Under the pieces are notes generated by a model. The model was given only the letters and a program-made list of their open reading frames with translations, was not told the origin of the DNA and did no database searches. Shown here piece by piece: positions 38,809-50,800 of a DNA stretch of 64,000 nucleotides (position 1 is its first letter; every line of letters begins with the position of its first letter). The DNA comes from Neelides folsomi (Eukaryota; Arthropoda; Collembola; Neelipleona; Neelidae). Both the position numbers and the translations under genes were made by a program. The stretch covers positions 20,087-84,086 of the forward strand of contig JAQGBZ010000280.1 in assembly GCA_034687125.1 (NCBI GenBank), in the 5' to 3' direction.

Positions 38809-41533
38809 AAAAGCGCCGTCTGAGCCAAGAATTTCATCAGAAATTAAAAGACGAAAAGATTAAGTCTTATACCAGTACCTTTAAGAATATTATTATTTAT
38901 ATTTTTTATATGTCCAATACATGTACAATGCATTTGCTGTTCATCACAAGTTTAAACCATAGGGCATCTGCATACATTAAATCATAATGATGGTGAATAA
39001 TTAGTATAATAAATATTAATGTTTCCTAATTCCATACCACGAGTTGAAAATAAAAAACTGTTATGATTTCCCATTCCATTTGATTGAGCCAAAAGACGGG
39101 GGAAGATCCAAAGATTGTCATTTGACCCTCTCCGTTGATTCCTCCACTCCTCTTCATCTCCAATTCAACAATTGGCCAATGAAGAGAATGAAGACTTGGA
39201 AGATTTAAAGGTTCGCGCATTTATTATCAGCATAATAGAATTACTACGGGCAATAAAGTTGAACTTTAAAATTGTTCGTGATTTTGGCTAAATGGAAGAT
39301 GGAAAGATATGTGCAAATATATAATACCTATACAAAATATACAGATATGTAGTAATCAAGTAATCAGTATATACTCTGTATATACCATACAGTATTAAGT
39401 ACAGATACAAGAATCAAAGCATTGAGATTGTATATAACAATATTTTACTATATCTTACTGATATATTTTGCAGTTTTTATTTATCTGATACAATGAATTT
39501 TAAAGAGTATCTATTTTATGAAGCGGGAATATATAAAATAAACCATTAAATTTAAAGCCTTTAAATTAAAGGGTTAATCTTTCCATCTCTTCCCTGGCAT
39601 CTGGTGTTGTTGTTAAGTCGCGGCTGGGGGATGTTAAAAAGGTCTTTCGTGGTGTGATGGACAGATTTGAATTTGATGATGAGATGATTCACTTCCCAAC
39701 ACTCACGTTCACTCACAATGACTCTTGAAATGATGAGCCATATGGTATGAAGAAAATAACCTCTTACAATCCTCTCCAACGTTCAATCCCCAAACTCAAC
39801 AATTCCTCATTGAAGAGTCAACAATGAGTCTCCCGTAAATCCATTTATCTATCCATAAATGAATCTCCATCACAATTCCACAATGTCATTGTTAGGGAAT
39901 GAAGACGAAGTGACCTACGGAGAATCACACCAAAAACTAGGAAGTGAGAAAAAAGACTGAATGAGCCCAACTGGGCTTTATTTACTTTTTTGTTTATTTT
40001 ACCTTATTCATTATTTATATTCTTTTGAAAAAGAATGACTTGGAACTTGGGGAGGAAAAAAAGCTTAAAATTAAAAATAGTACAATTTAAGGATAATTTT
40101 AAGAAAATGTTGATCAAGTTTAAGGTTGGAGTTATAGGAAGGTTTAAATACCCTTTTCATTATTTATCATCGCACGACTTAATAATCTTCTAGTTTGGAC
40201 ACGAACTAATAGTGAGCAAGTAAATGATTAAAAGATTTGGAGATTAAAGGAACAAAGGAAGCTTCTTTTAAGCTCCCCTTACCGAATCATGATGAATATT
40301 GGCATTTGAATTCCTTCACGTTAACCTTCAGATTTAGATCAAGAAAAAATGTATTGGCTAAACTTAAATTTGCATTCTCAACACGAATTGAGGTGTTTAA
40401 CGAATAAAAAATCTATTGATTAATTGATTTGTTTAAATCAAAACTGAACTATAAGTTCAATTTAAATTAACTATACAACAGAACTATAATAATAGTTATT
40501 AGTATTAGGATGAATTTGCCATACATATTGTACCTACACAATTGTATGTATTTTAAGTTGTGATTCTCAATGTAACTTTGTTTCAAGATAAAATATCTTA
40601 AATTTTTACATTATTTTATGTATAGTGAAATAGTGTTTAATTTTATTAGTCATACTTTGGGCCTTTGGGTTATTTGTTTGAAAAGGAAAGCATAAATCAA
40701 TTTTTTTAATTTCCCACGCCCACACGTGTTGTCAGTTGTGAGGTGTGGTGGATTGAAAGTGACATTCAATTGTCTCCACACAAAATCCCATAATATTTAT
40801 GACACATAACGAACCGTTTAACATCCCGCAGCATCATTCAAACCATGTCTAATTATTTACATTTTTATAAGTATGTATTTATATACAAATTGTATTCAAA
40901 AGCATTTAGAAGACGCATTTTGGCTAGTGTAATGTACCTAGCACATGTAATGTAATAAAATATATGTAATAAAGTGTAATTTATAAGAATACAGGGACAA
41001 TCAATAAAGAGAGTAAATTGTAACTTTTAATTCGAATTAGCACCAATTTTAAATAATTCTAGTCATCTTTTAATGATTTCTTTTTTCTTGGCCCCTGACC
41101 TAAAATCAAATGTCGAAATCTATTCCAATAAGAATAGATTGGAAAGCTTTATCTGTGTGTATCTTCATCTTCTTCCATGTCCAATGTCCAATATATGTAG
41201 GTTCATATTGTACATAGGGCAAGTGTCGCATCAATGTATGACACATGAAATAGTGTCTTCTAAGTATATAGGTAGGTACTTTTACAACTACATTTACTTG
41301 AACTAACAATTGTCAGTGGGAGAATTGAGAAGTTTTCACAGTTTGCGTACGTGCATGGCTTGTTTAATGAAGACGGAAACCTTCGAGAAGTGAAAATATT
41401 GGAAGCTAGAAGAAGGAAACCATCTTTGGTTTCATTTAACGTCTTCACTTCACATCAGAAACATAAAGCTCCACACAATTTTAATTGATCAATATTGGTT
41501 AATATTATATTAATAATTTGAATATATAAAAAT

Positions 41534-42335
41534 ATGCATCAAACCAAAATAATTGGTATTTTCTTATACCTTGTGTAAGTGATTAAATATCCTATTTATA
41601 AATTACATTGATAATAATACATAAACTAAAAGTATATTTATGTATATATAACTAGCCAATACTTATTGCTTCATTTTAAATATTAATGGTATTGATATTT
41701 AAGAATTAAATTGAAAATATCATTCATGTTTATTTATATATTTTATAGAGTACTTGGATTCTGCGAAGACGCTGAAAATCCTTCAGAAGAACCCCCAAAA
41801 GATACAAATATTAGAGATCTTCTCAAAGAAGTTCGAATTTTTAGGGTAAAATTATTCTTTACTTTAATTAATTAAACTATATATTTTTATAATTAAAGTC
41901 ACAATAAATGTGATTAATTATTAATCTTATTAAATTATATTTTATTCAAAAATGTATTTCAGAATTCGATAGAAAGGCGCTTTGACAATTTTGGAGGCCG
42001 TTTGGACAATTTTGAAAAGCGTTTAGACCTTTTCGGTTCTCGATTTGATGGATTTGGAGGGCGTTTGGACGGATTTGGAACGCGTTTGAACGGATATGGA
42101 ACTCTTTTGGATGGGTTCAGAACACGTTTACAAGACTTTAAAACTGAATTTGACAAATCTCTGGTTGATATTGAAACTCTTACTGACGACGTTACAAAAA
42201 TGTAAGTTGAAAATAATATGTATATTGTATAGTATAGGTATTTACTATATTTATATATTAAATTAATAAGTATTATGTAATTCTATATTGAATTTTATAT
42301 TACACAGTACCGAAAAACGGCGTGGAAATAATTAA
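41534..42335 (+). CDS. Small secreted protein built of heptad repeats, 4 exons
   Basis: Exons 41534-41574, 41749-41845, 41963-42201 and 42308-42335 join in consistent phase (2, 0, 2) into 134 residues. A signal peptide (MHQTKIIGIFLYLVVLGFC, split by intron 1) precedes a short acidic linker. Exon 3 then encodes about ten consecutive seven-residue units of the form R-L-D-x-F-G-x (RFDNFGG, RLDNFEK, RLDLFGS, RFDGFGG, RLDGFGT, RLNGYGT, LLDGFRT and so on), fading at the end; the 21-base DNA units are also similar, showing tandem expansion. Leu/Phe and Phe at fixed positions suggest an amphipathic helix or coiled coil with basic and acidic faces. The product ends TEKRRGNN. Family unknown; a secreted oligomerising or lipid-binding role is only a guess. 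Confidence 0.75.
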
Positions 42336-42953
42336 CGAAGCAAAGAGAACACGAATATGTATTTTAAATACAAATAACCAAACAAATGCAAAATACATAC
42401 CTAGTTTAAATATAATAATTTTTCATCATTTTTAACATAGTGACATTTAAATCATATTGAATATATTTAGCATATTTTAAAGTTTTACTATTATATTATA
42501 AGTAAAGATATTTAGCATTAAAAGAATGTTAAACAATTGGCTTTTGGCATTTGACTTCGTATATGTAATTAAAGTATTAAAATATTAAAAAGTTTGTCTT
42601 TTATTTTCATCAAATTGTATCTAATTTTAAAACATTATATATAACTGTTGACCATAATAAAAGATTTTAATTTTGTTTTATCTTACTTAAAGGTAAAAAT
42701 TCATTTGAAAAAAAAAACAATTTAATTTTCAAGGAACGAAACGACAATAAATTACGTATAGATTTGTTTATTGATGCCAGAAGTCATTGATTCTTTAAAA
42801 TTAAAATTAATTTTTCAGTCTTATGCCAATGCATGGTTAGATGTTAAACAAAATTCCTCGTTCGGTTTTTATAATTATTGATTTTATAATTTGAAATTAC
42901 CATTTTATAAAATTATTTGAATAATTTGTAAACATCACATTCTTAAAATTTCA
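42336..42953. other. AT-rich intergenic
   Basis: AT-rich spacer between the heptad-repeat gene and the chemoreceptor-like gene. AATAAA-like signals near 42656 could serve the upstream gene. No gene seen. Confidence 0.4.
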
Positions 42954-44229
42954 ATGTTTTCAAATAAAAATATTCGTTCTTTTTACAAATCTTTCAAACT
43001 TTTCACTTATTTTGAGTTAAATACAACTTGGACAAATGATAAATTTATATTGAAAGTTCCGACGCGTTTTACATTTAAATACAAACAATTATTATGGGTA
43101 ATTTGTTTTTCATTGTTAACACTTGTTATTTCAATCCATTTGTTCTGTGATTATTTGAATGGATTTTATCAAGGGCCCAAACGCCTTTTTTCGTTTTTCT
43201 TAAACATTTACATTTTCAGTTCATTATTGTTCACATTTTTTCTAAGTTTGTCAAATTATTTTGAATTAAATAGCCGAGTTTCAATTACAAATGAGATATT
43301 TAATCTTGAAATTATTTATCAAAGTATTTATTCTTATTTTCATATACATATTTATTCATAACATGATATATATCATATATGAATTAATCTTATGATTTAA
43401 TATCAATATATTAAATTTAATTTTGATAGGAAAATTTTCAACAAAAACAGAAATGGACAAAGAAAATAAAAAAGAAATTTTGAACAAAGTTTTACAAATG
43501 ATGAGAATTTTTGTCCTTTATGAATCAGGAACTTTTGTGTTTATTTCTTATTTTATGATTCAAAATGATTTATACAAAATTTACATTGTTGAATTCATAA
43601 AGAAAATCTTTAATTTGCATCATGATATTTGGGACATTTTGGGATTTTTCACATATTTATTCTTTGGGTTTCAAGCTCTCAGCTTAATTTTCCATAATTT
43701 ATTATTTTGCATCATTTACTTTAAATTTGTATCAAATTGGTCGAACGAAATCATTAAAAATCCCTGGCGATTCAAAAATGATGAAAACATTTTCAAGGTT
43801 TATAGACAAATTAAAATTTTATCAATGTATTTCGATAGAGTTTACTTTTACCCCTCGATTATTTCTATTCTTTATATAATAATTATCCACATTTATGTTT
43901 TATTCATTGCAATAAAATATTTCACAATTTTTTATCAAAAGCCTTCCCAATACATTTGGCAGTATTTACCTTGGCCAACTTTAAATTTCGGCTCGTTCGC
44001 AACTGAATTTTTATTTGCATACTTTGCATCAAATTTGAATAAAAACACAACAGAAATTAAAAAATTACAGTTTTTACGTCACAATTTGAACAATCAAAAA
44101 ATAATTCGTTCAATGAATTCTATAACTTTTCATTGTGGGGATTTCTTTGTAATTAATAGCAATTGGATTCTTAATGTTTTGAATTTTGTTCTTAATAATA
44201 TGATCACATTGTTGATTTTAACTAGATAA
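42954..44229 (+). CDS. Seven-helix chemoreceptor-like protein (gustatory-receptor type), 2 exons
   Basis: Exon 42954-43323 (donor CAAA|gtattt, phase 1) joins exon 43430-44229 (acceptor gatag|GA) across a 106-base intron to give 389 residues, a typical length for arthropod gustatory receptors. Seven hydrophobic segments are visible: LLWVICFSLLTLVISIHLF, FFLNIYIFSSLLFTFFLSLS, IFVLYESGTFVFISYFM, LGFFTYLFFGFQALSLIF, IISILYIIIIHIYVLFIAI, FGSFATEFLFAYFAS and WILNVLNFVLNNMITLLIL. The long loop before the last two segments and a charged intracellular stretch (NKNTTEIKKLQFLRHN) fit that class of ligand-gated cation channels. The usual TYxxxxxQF signature in helix 7 is not present, so the assignment is by topology, length and intron style; it could be another rapidly evolving seven-helix family. 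Confidence 0.6.
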
Positions 44230-45090
44230 GCAGCTTTTAAGAATAAATTCAAATATCATGAATAAATAATCATTTTCCATTAATTTATAATATTTATTTT
44301 TACAACATCAAAGTTATTAATTAAAATCCTCTATAATTAATATCCATCATCGACATTAAGTTAACTTTTTCATCAAAAGTAAGTACAATGTAAATCCAAT
44401 AATTAAATCAGAGTTCAATAACCTTATTATAAATGTATGTGAAGCAAGAAATAAACAACTGATGTTTTCAGGACAGGACATTTACTCTACACGACCTTTA
44501 ATTTGTAGATATTTCTAAAATTCTAAATGACGTCATTCATTGACGTCATTGTTAATTATTCTATTATTTTTTTCTTTTTAGCTGTTATCAAAAAACAAAC
44601 CAAAATATTATAAGTAAGCTATTTTTTATCAAACAACTACCTATTAGGTACAATACAATAGCCAAAAGTTGATAAACACAAAATTCAAAATTCAAAACCC
44701 TTTTTTGTGATGACGTAATGTGGAAATGGTGTTTATAGCCTCTGGCAAAGGAGAATCTCCACAAAGTCTCTCAGCTGCATTAATCAGACGAACTTACATA
44801 GAAATGTTATAATTATTTCTTTCTTGAGATTTTGGATTTGTAAGAACTAATGAACTAAATGCTCCATTTACATTTACATTATCTTATTTAAGATTCTGAG
44901 TAGTAACACATTTGTATTTATTTTGCATACAAAGTGGAATTAGGAGCTCAAACTACTAAATTCGCATGTTCATATTAAATCTATTTCAATTCTTCTTAAT
45001 TCTCCATGACAAAAAATATGATAAAAAATTAAAAATTCATATTAAGTAAAATAGTACAGGAGTGTACATTTACTAGCTTAACATACAAAA
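44230..45090. other. Intergenic with tandem CRE-like sites
   Basis: Spacer downstream of the chemoreceptor gene. The only notable content is the paired TGACGTCA motif (listed separately) and a further TGACGTAA at about 44710. No exon seen. Confidence 0.4.
44528..44548. promoter_or_regulatory. Two consensus CRE palindromes
   Basis: TGACGTCA occurs twice, at 44528-44535 and 44541-44548, separated by five bases. TGACGTCA is the consensus binding site of CREB/ATF-type bZIP factors. The pair is about 540 bases upstream of the start codon at 45091, so it could act on that gene; an alternative is a chance foldback (AATGACGTCATT repeated). Confidence 0.45.
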
Positions 45091-45555
45091 ATGAAGAAGG
45101 ATATTTTGGACATTTCTTCTGTCCCTCTTCTTGAGGATCTTGAACAAAAAAATATTAGAAGAAGAATTAAATTTTGGGGTAAGTTTTTTTTAAATGTTAT
45201 AAATTATTGTTTTGTGAATTCAATTTACATTATAACCTTTTTACTTACAGTTTTTATTCTATGCTTCTTTGGAATACTTCCTATGATCTTTTATGGGATA
45301 TTCTTATTGTTGGATCCGATTTCCGGTGAGTAAATATCTAATCTGATACTTTAATTAAGATTTTATTTTAATATTAAGATTTAAATTGAAAAATTATTAT
45401 TTTTTAAATAATTTTCAACCACAGGAAGGGATGAAATCAAATCACAGATGTTTCTCCAATTGGCTGGCGTAACTATTTTTGCAATCTGTTTCATAGCATG
45501 GCAGATTTCAAGATACTATTACAAACAGCCATATGAATTAAGTTCCAAAATATAA
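45091..45555 (+). CDS. Small two-helix membrane protein, 3 exons, with in-frame first intron
   Basis: Exons 45091-45178, 45251-45325 and 45425-45555 join in phase 1/1 to give 97 residues: a charged N-terminus (MKKDILDISSVPLLEDLEQK), a basic patch (RRRIK), membrane segment VFILCFFGILPMIFYGIFLL, a short loop (DPISGRDEIKSQ), membrane segment LAGVTIFAICFIAW and a Tyr-rich tail ending ELSSKI. The first intron has strong sites (TGGG|gtaagt, ttacttacag|T) but is 72 bases long and stop-free, so keeping it adds 24 mostly hydrophobic residues in frame. No family recognised; the shape resembles small TMEM proteins. Confidence 0.65.
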
Positions 45556-45929
45556 ACTAATTATAAGTTACAAATTTTCAATAAAAATACAAAATAATAT
45601 GAAGGTATTCATTATTCAAAATACTTAATTGTTTTAAATAATGAAATTACAAAGTAATTTACAATTTACACAGATGTGCTCAAAACGCACATGTTTGCTT
45701 AACCTTTTTAATGTTTTTAAATTTCTTATCTAATACGCAGCTAACCTAATTTAATTTAAAGTAATATTCAAATATGTAACACAGTTGATAATAAAATTAA
45801 ACTAATTGTAAGTAAGGAGAAAGTATTGTTAAATAATGTTTAAAAGTGTGAATATTTTAAAAATATAAAATGCTATTACTTTTTTGAACGTATTAAATTT
45901 AAGTAATTATTAATTAAAGGCATTTTCTT
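45556..45929. other. AT-rich intergenic
   Basis: Short spacer before the second GT31 gene, with an AATAAA-type signal at about 45581 for the upstream gene. Nothing else seen. Confidence 0.4.
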
Positions 45930-46954
45930 ATGTTTCGTTATAATAAAGTTGTTCTTTTCATAATTCGAGTAATTATTTTAAATTCATTACAATTAAACAT
46001 TACTATACAATTACTGTTGATATAAAAGTCCTTTTCTCATAGATTTTCGTGATAATCTTTGCAGTAAGCACGCTCACAAGGATTTATATTTCTCAATTTA
46101 ACAAAACCCAACAAATTATAGTTTACAAAAGAACGATAAGTCATAGAAGCAAATCAGAAGAATTGAAATTAAACTACGAGTTTGGAAACGTTGACACAAT
46201 TTGCAAACATAATCCCGAAGCCAAACACATCTTCTTTTTTGCAATTTTTAGCCACCGTTACAATTTTGAGAGACGTCAAGGCATACGAAACACATGGGGA
46301 AGATTGAAAAAGGGAGAAGAATCACAAGTTTTCACATTGTTTATATTGGGCCAAGCAGGAGAAGATTGGGAAGATGACGTGTCAGAGAAAAAACTGAAAA
46401 ACGAAATTTCCAAATTTGAAGATATCATAATTCTCAAATATTACGAAGATAATTATGAAAATTTGGTTTTTAAAACATTATTGGCCGCCAAATTTTTTCT
46501 GGATTTCTGCAGTGAAGCCCATTGGTTCGTAAAAATCGATGATGACAATTACGTTTTTATGACTTCGGTACATCTAGGAGTTTCTTGGACATTGCCAAAA
46601 GAAAATGTCATTTTTTGTTCCATTGCTGCAAAAAATAAAGTTATTCGAAATGCAAGTTCAAAATGGTTCATTTCAAAGGGCCAATTTGCACCAGATGAAT
46701 TCCCGTATTATTGTTATGGAAACACGGGCTACATTATTTCAAGAGATGTTATTGATAAATTTATTTCCCTTGTAAATTCGACAAAAATTATTAAAATTGA
46801 AGACGCGTATTTCACTGGGATTTTAAGAGAAAAAGCAATCGAAAATGGAGCCAATATTCAATTAATTAACACCAATGATAAAATAAGATTTATTTTTGAA
46901 ATTATTCCTTTTAGTCAAAAAGAAATTTATAGAATTTGGAATGGACTGGATTGA
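45930..46954 (+). CDS. Beta-1,3-galactosyltransferase-like enzyme (GT31), 2 exons
   Basis: Exon 45930-45968 (MFRYNKVVLFIIR, donor CGA|gtaatt) joins exon 46043-46954 (acceptor ctcatag|ATT) in phase 0 to give 316 residues. The intron splits the signal anchor, which reads VVLFIIR then IFVIIFAVSTLTRIYI. The catalytic domain shows RRQGIRNTWG, YENLVFKTLLAAKFF, the metal site KIDDDNYVFM, YYCYGNTGYIISRDVI and IEDAYFTGILRE, so it is a type II Golgi glycosyltransferase of family GT31. At 316 residues it is shorter than the enzyme at 22.7-24.9 kb, and its catalytic domain is not interrupted by introns as that one is, so the two are not a recent tandem pair. AATAAA follows the stop at about 46977. Confidence 0.88.
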
Positions 46955-47832
46955 AAAAGAAATCAATTGTAATTATAAATAAATTTAAATAAACGTTTAA
47001 ATTATTTATAATTTTATTAAGACTAAAGCACAACTTATGTTTAATTAAGAAACTCTTCATAATTTTATGCAATGTTTTAGATAAAATAATTATATATTAT
47101 GTATAGCTTGTGAATTTATTGACATATAAAGAAATTTATAATACAAGGTTATTTCAAAATACATATAAATTCCAATATTAATCATAAACTCATCAAAAAT
47201 ATTTTTATTTTATATTTCTTATATTTTTACATTCGCACTTGGTAAAAATATTTCATTTTCATTTTTGCCATAATATCATTCTAATTGCTAATAAATCTAA
47301 ATTTTTAACACAGAAATAGCAATATTTGTCAATTTATATTCCTATGATCTATTTATGTATTTAGTATCTAATTAATAGTATTTAATTAATGGATATTTAT
47401 TATTACAATCTAATTATCTAGTTCATAAATATACTAATTTGGAAGAGAACCCTTGAGACTCAATTTTATTTATTTGTTGACTTTCAATTCAGGTTTAAAT
47501 GTGTAAATTAGAAACGTTTAGAAACATCAAAATAAATTTGTTAGATTTAATTTATAAACATTAATTACGATTAGAAAAGTGAGCAAATATAATCAAAAAT
47601 GAGTATTGTATAATATACATAATTATACAATATACTCTAGATTATTCATAAACACATTTGTTCTATGAAAAATATTATCTTCTTTCTTCTTTCGATACAT
47701 CAAAAGTGTTTATAATGACTTTACTATAAACATAGTAGTATTTATATTAATTTATAACTAAAAATCTAAACAAGTATTACACCAAATGGATCGGATTCAT
47801 AACTAATTTAAGTTTATATTTGTTGATTCCTT
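46955..47832. other. AT-rich intergenic
   Basis: Spacer between the 3' ends of the GT31 gene (plus) and the Tudor gene (minus). Strongly AT-rich; no exon seen. Confidence 0.45.
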
Positions 47833-50800
47833 TCATTTTGCTTTTCCGTTTTCAACAAACATCTGGTTGAGCGAAGTGAGCAGACCATTCTTCTCAAAGA
47901 AAAACTCAGCTTGAAGACGGTTCAAAACGCGATGTATTTTCATCTACAATTAAAAATTTTAATGTCAATTTACCATATAATTTAATATAAACTGGAAACT
48001 ACAAAGATATTGAAACTTGAAAAATGAACTCACTTTCGGATTAATCTTTTTGATTTCTTGATTGACAAATTCCACATCCAAGATTTCTTTAATCCCAAAC
48101 AATTCCACGCCCTCAGCCTTTAATAAATCATTTATATTATTGTAAAGTTAATCATTTTAAAGATTATTATATCCAATATAATTAAACAACAATGTACAAA
48201 CAATAGAACTCACAAGATTATCAAGTTCAATCATCACAGGAGGAAATATTTGAGGATATCGATCCATTTGAATTAGAGTGACAACTCTCAATGGAACGGA
48301 GACAATAATTCCAATATCAATCAAGTAAAGGCTCACCTTCAATTACAAAAAAAAAACAATTTAGTTTAATTTAAATGTGTTAGTTCTAATTAAACAATTA
48401 ACTCTGTAATTGGTCACAATTACATAAAATAAGACAGAATAAATATGAAAATTATAATATCCTTACGTTTCCATTATCCTCATTGAGAATGTAAGTTCGG
48501 TAGAAATTCTTTTTCTTTACATCCATACTCAAGTAGAGAACATTCTGGTAAGTAATGCTGTCTCCCTTCAATTTACAAATCCGTTCAAAAACATTCATAA
48601 TCCATTGATTAATCACATTTAAATACATTCTGTTTTGAATGAAAACTTTTGAATATTCGGCATAGCACAAAGTAACGCTCTTGGAATCCTATTTAAACCA
48701 AAATTTATTCAAACAACAAATTTTTAAATTTAATTAAGGAATAAAAATTTTCATGTTATAAATATGTATAGGTACCATACATAAAATATAAAGGTTAATA
48801 TTTATGCTAAAAAATAAATAATCATTATTAAAAAATTGAAATTAAACTTGCAGTCATCGCTGGTCTTGCGTTCTGGTAAATGAATTTAAGCAAAGAGTTT
48901 GCATTTTCATTTGTTGCTTCTTCCTTCGAGGCGACTCCATCAATTTCATAAATTGGTTCTTGAGCGGATTGACGGAATCTTCGGAGCGTAAGATAGCAAT
49001 TGACATTCTTTCCAATTCCCTTCATTCCATTTGCAATAATTTTGGTCCCGTGGAAAAAATCCAATCCATAGATTCGCCCTTTGTGTTCCTTTAATTTAAA
49101 ATTCGTTGTTAAATTGAATTACCAAATGATTAATTATTATAATTATTAACAAATATTAATTATTACCTTTTTCTTATATGGAAAATAAATGAACCCCATA
49201 TCGTCAATTTTGTTCAATTTGGCACTGAACCAACTAAATGGGGGTTCTATATCTCTGCAATCTTCATCATCAATAGAGGAAGACTCGGGAGAGATTGGAG
49301 AAGTCTCAGTTGGAGATCGTTCAATATCCAAGGATTTCATGAATTTTTCAATAATGTCTTCGTTCTTAACTTCATCAATCCAACTGGACGAGTTCTTTCT
49401 GATAATATTGGACGGATTTTGAGGAATTTGTTCAAAAAGAAGTTCTTCCTCAACGTTATCATCGAATTCGGCATTCTGAACAGCGAAAGTTTCATTCTCA
49501 TCTTTGGTATTAAGAGTTTTTTGAACCCATTGTTTTTCACTTCCTGAATTGAGAATTTGAGAAGGAGTTTTTTCCGTAGTTTCTTCTTCAGCCTTTTGAA
49601 TTGATTGGAAATTGTCATTATTTCCATTAAATGTGAAATCAGCTGTTGGGGCATATTTGGAAGTTTTTTCAGTCAAATCCATTGTTTGAGGGTTTGGTGT
49701 TGGTGAGATCGTTCCTGACTTTTGATAGATCGATGTGAGAGCTACGTTCTTGACACAAATTGACATAAGTGGTGGAATAACATTTGGAGGATTAAAATTG
49801 ACATCGGGATCTTTTGGAGGTTTTAGAGCCTCAATGAAATTTGGATCCTTTGAAGAATTTGAACATATTTTGGCCTCTGGGTTTGATTCCGCTTCAAGCG
49901 TACTCTCTTGACTGTCATCTTCCGATTCTGGATTCGATTCGACGGTCATTATCGAATTGACCTTTTCATGAAAGAGTTTTGCCAATTTTGTTTTTGGAGG
50001 TTTGGGAAGTTCAACGGTGTTGGAAGGATGAGCTGGAAAACGAGAGTTGTGAAAGGAATTGACTGCGTCGTATGGAAGCGGAAAGCGACAAGCATGGGGA
50101 GGAACTATATCGAAATAATAAAGCGGCTGGTGCACCGGTCGAACTTGAACTAAGGGAATTCGGTTGAAAACATATAATGGACGAGGATGACGAGGGAAAT
50201 AGAAAAGCCGAGCCCCTTGATAACTAGTACAATAATTACTTTTTGGCCAGAGTTCTGGAAATGCTTCTTCATAAGGCATTGAAGGAGTTTCAATGAGACA
50301 GTCGGGTATAGTGCCGCTTCGGCTAATGCGAGAGATCGGTGGTGAAGATTGAGATTTGACGTTACAAGTCAAAAAACAACCTCCGGTGGCTCGAAGGAAC
50401 TCCATTGGCTGGAAATATTAATTTCATAATTAATTTTTAATCTAATAATTTAATTTCAATTTGACATCAATTCAAAATTTAATTCCATTACATCAAGCTC
50501 ATAATTAAATTTAATAACATATAATTTATAGAATAATTTATGACCTATACTATACATTATGAATACTATACAATTACACTACACATCCACTTCTTAAACA
50601 CTTTATACTTTTAAGTACTACATGCATTTGGATGCTGAGGAATTTTATTTTATCTTACAGAAATCAATCTCTTTCCAAAGAGAAATTCACTTCTTTCACA
50701 TGTTTTCATGGGATTTTGAGAACTAAATTGGTTAAGCTGAAAAAGAAAAAGAATTGTTTAGGTACAGAGGCGAAACGAAAAGAGTTATAAACATTAAAAA

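Larger units (their letters stand above)
28382..41533. other. Gene-poor region, 13 kb
   Basis: No complete gene that I can support. Composition alternates between very AT-rich spacers and patches of raised G+C, as in the 6-16.9 kb desert. It contains a convincing orphan start exon (34139-34234, minus; listed separately), a TATA-type promoter candidate at 38800, and other weak open pieces: 29979-29839 (minus, 46 codons after an acceptor-like AAAG), 32171-32287 (plus, 38 codons) and 32338-32430 (plus, after a pyrimidine tract and TTTAG). It may hold distal regulatory DNA for the neighbouring genes or introns of a long gene. Confidence 0.3.

Noticed and set aside
39026-39220. 64-codon minus-strand frame starting MREPLNLPSL
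   Set aside because: Open and ending near a donor-like GTATGG, but no partner exon, motif or promoter; frames of this size are common by chance.
41959-42156. Antisense frame of Lys/Arg/Pro/Ser heptads
   Set aside because: It is the mirror of the heptad-repeat gene on the plus strand, which has a signal peptide and consistent splicing.
49337-49654. 105-codon Lys/Leu-rich minus-strand frame
   Set aside because: Shadow of the long Tudor-gene exon in another frame.
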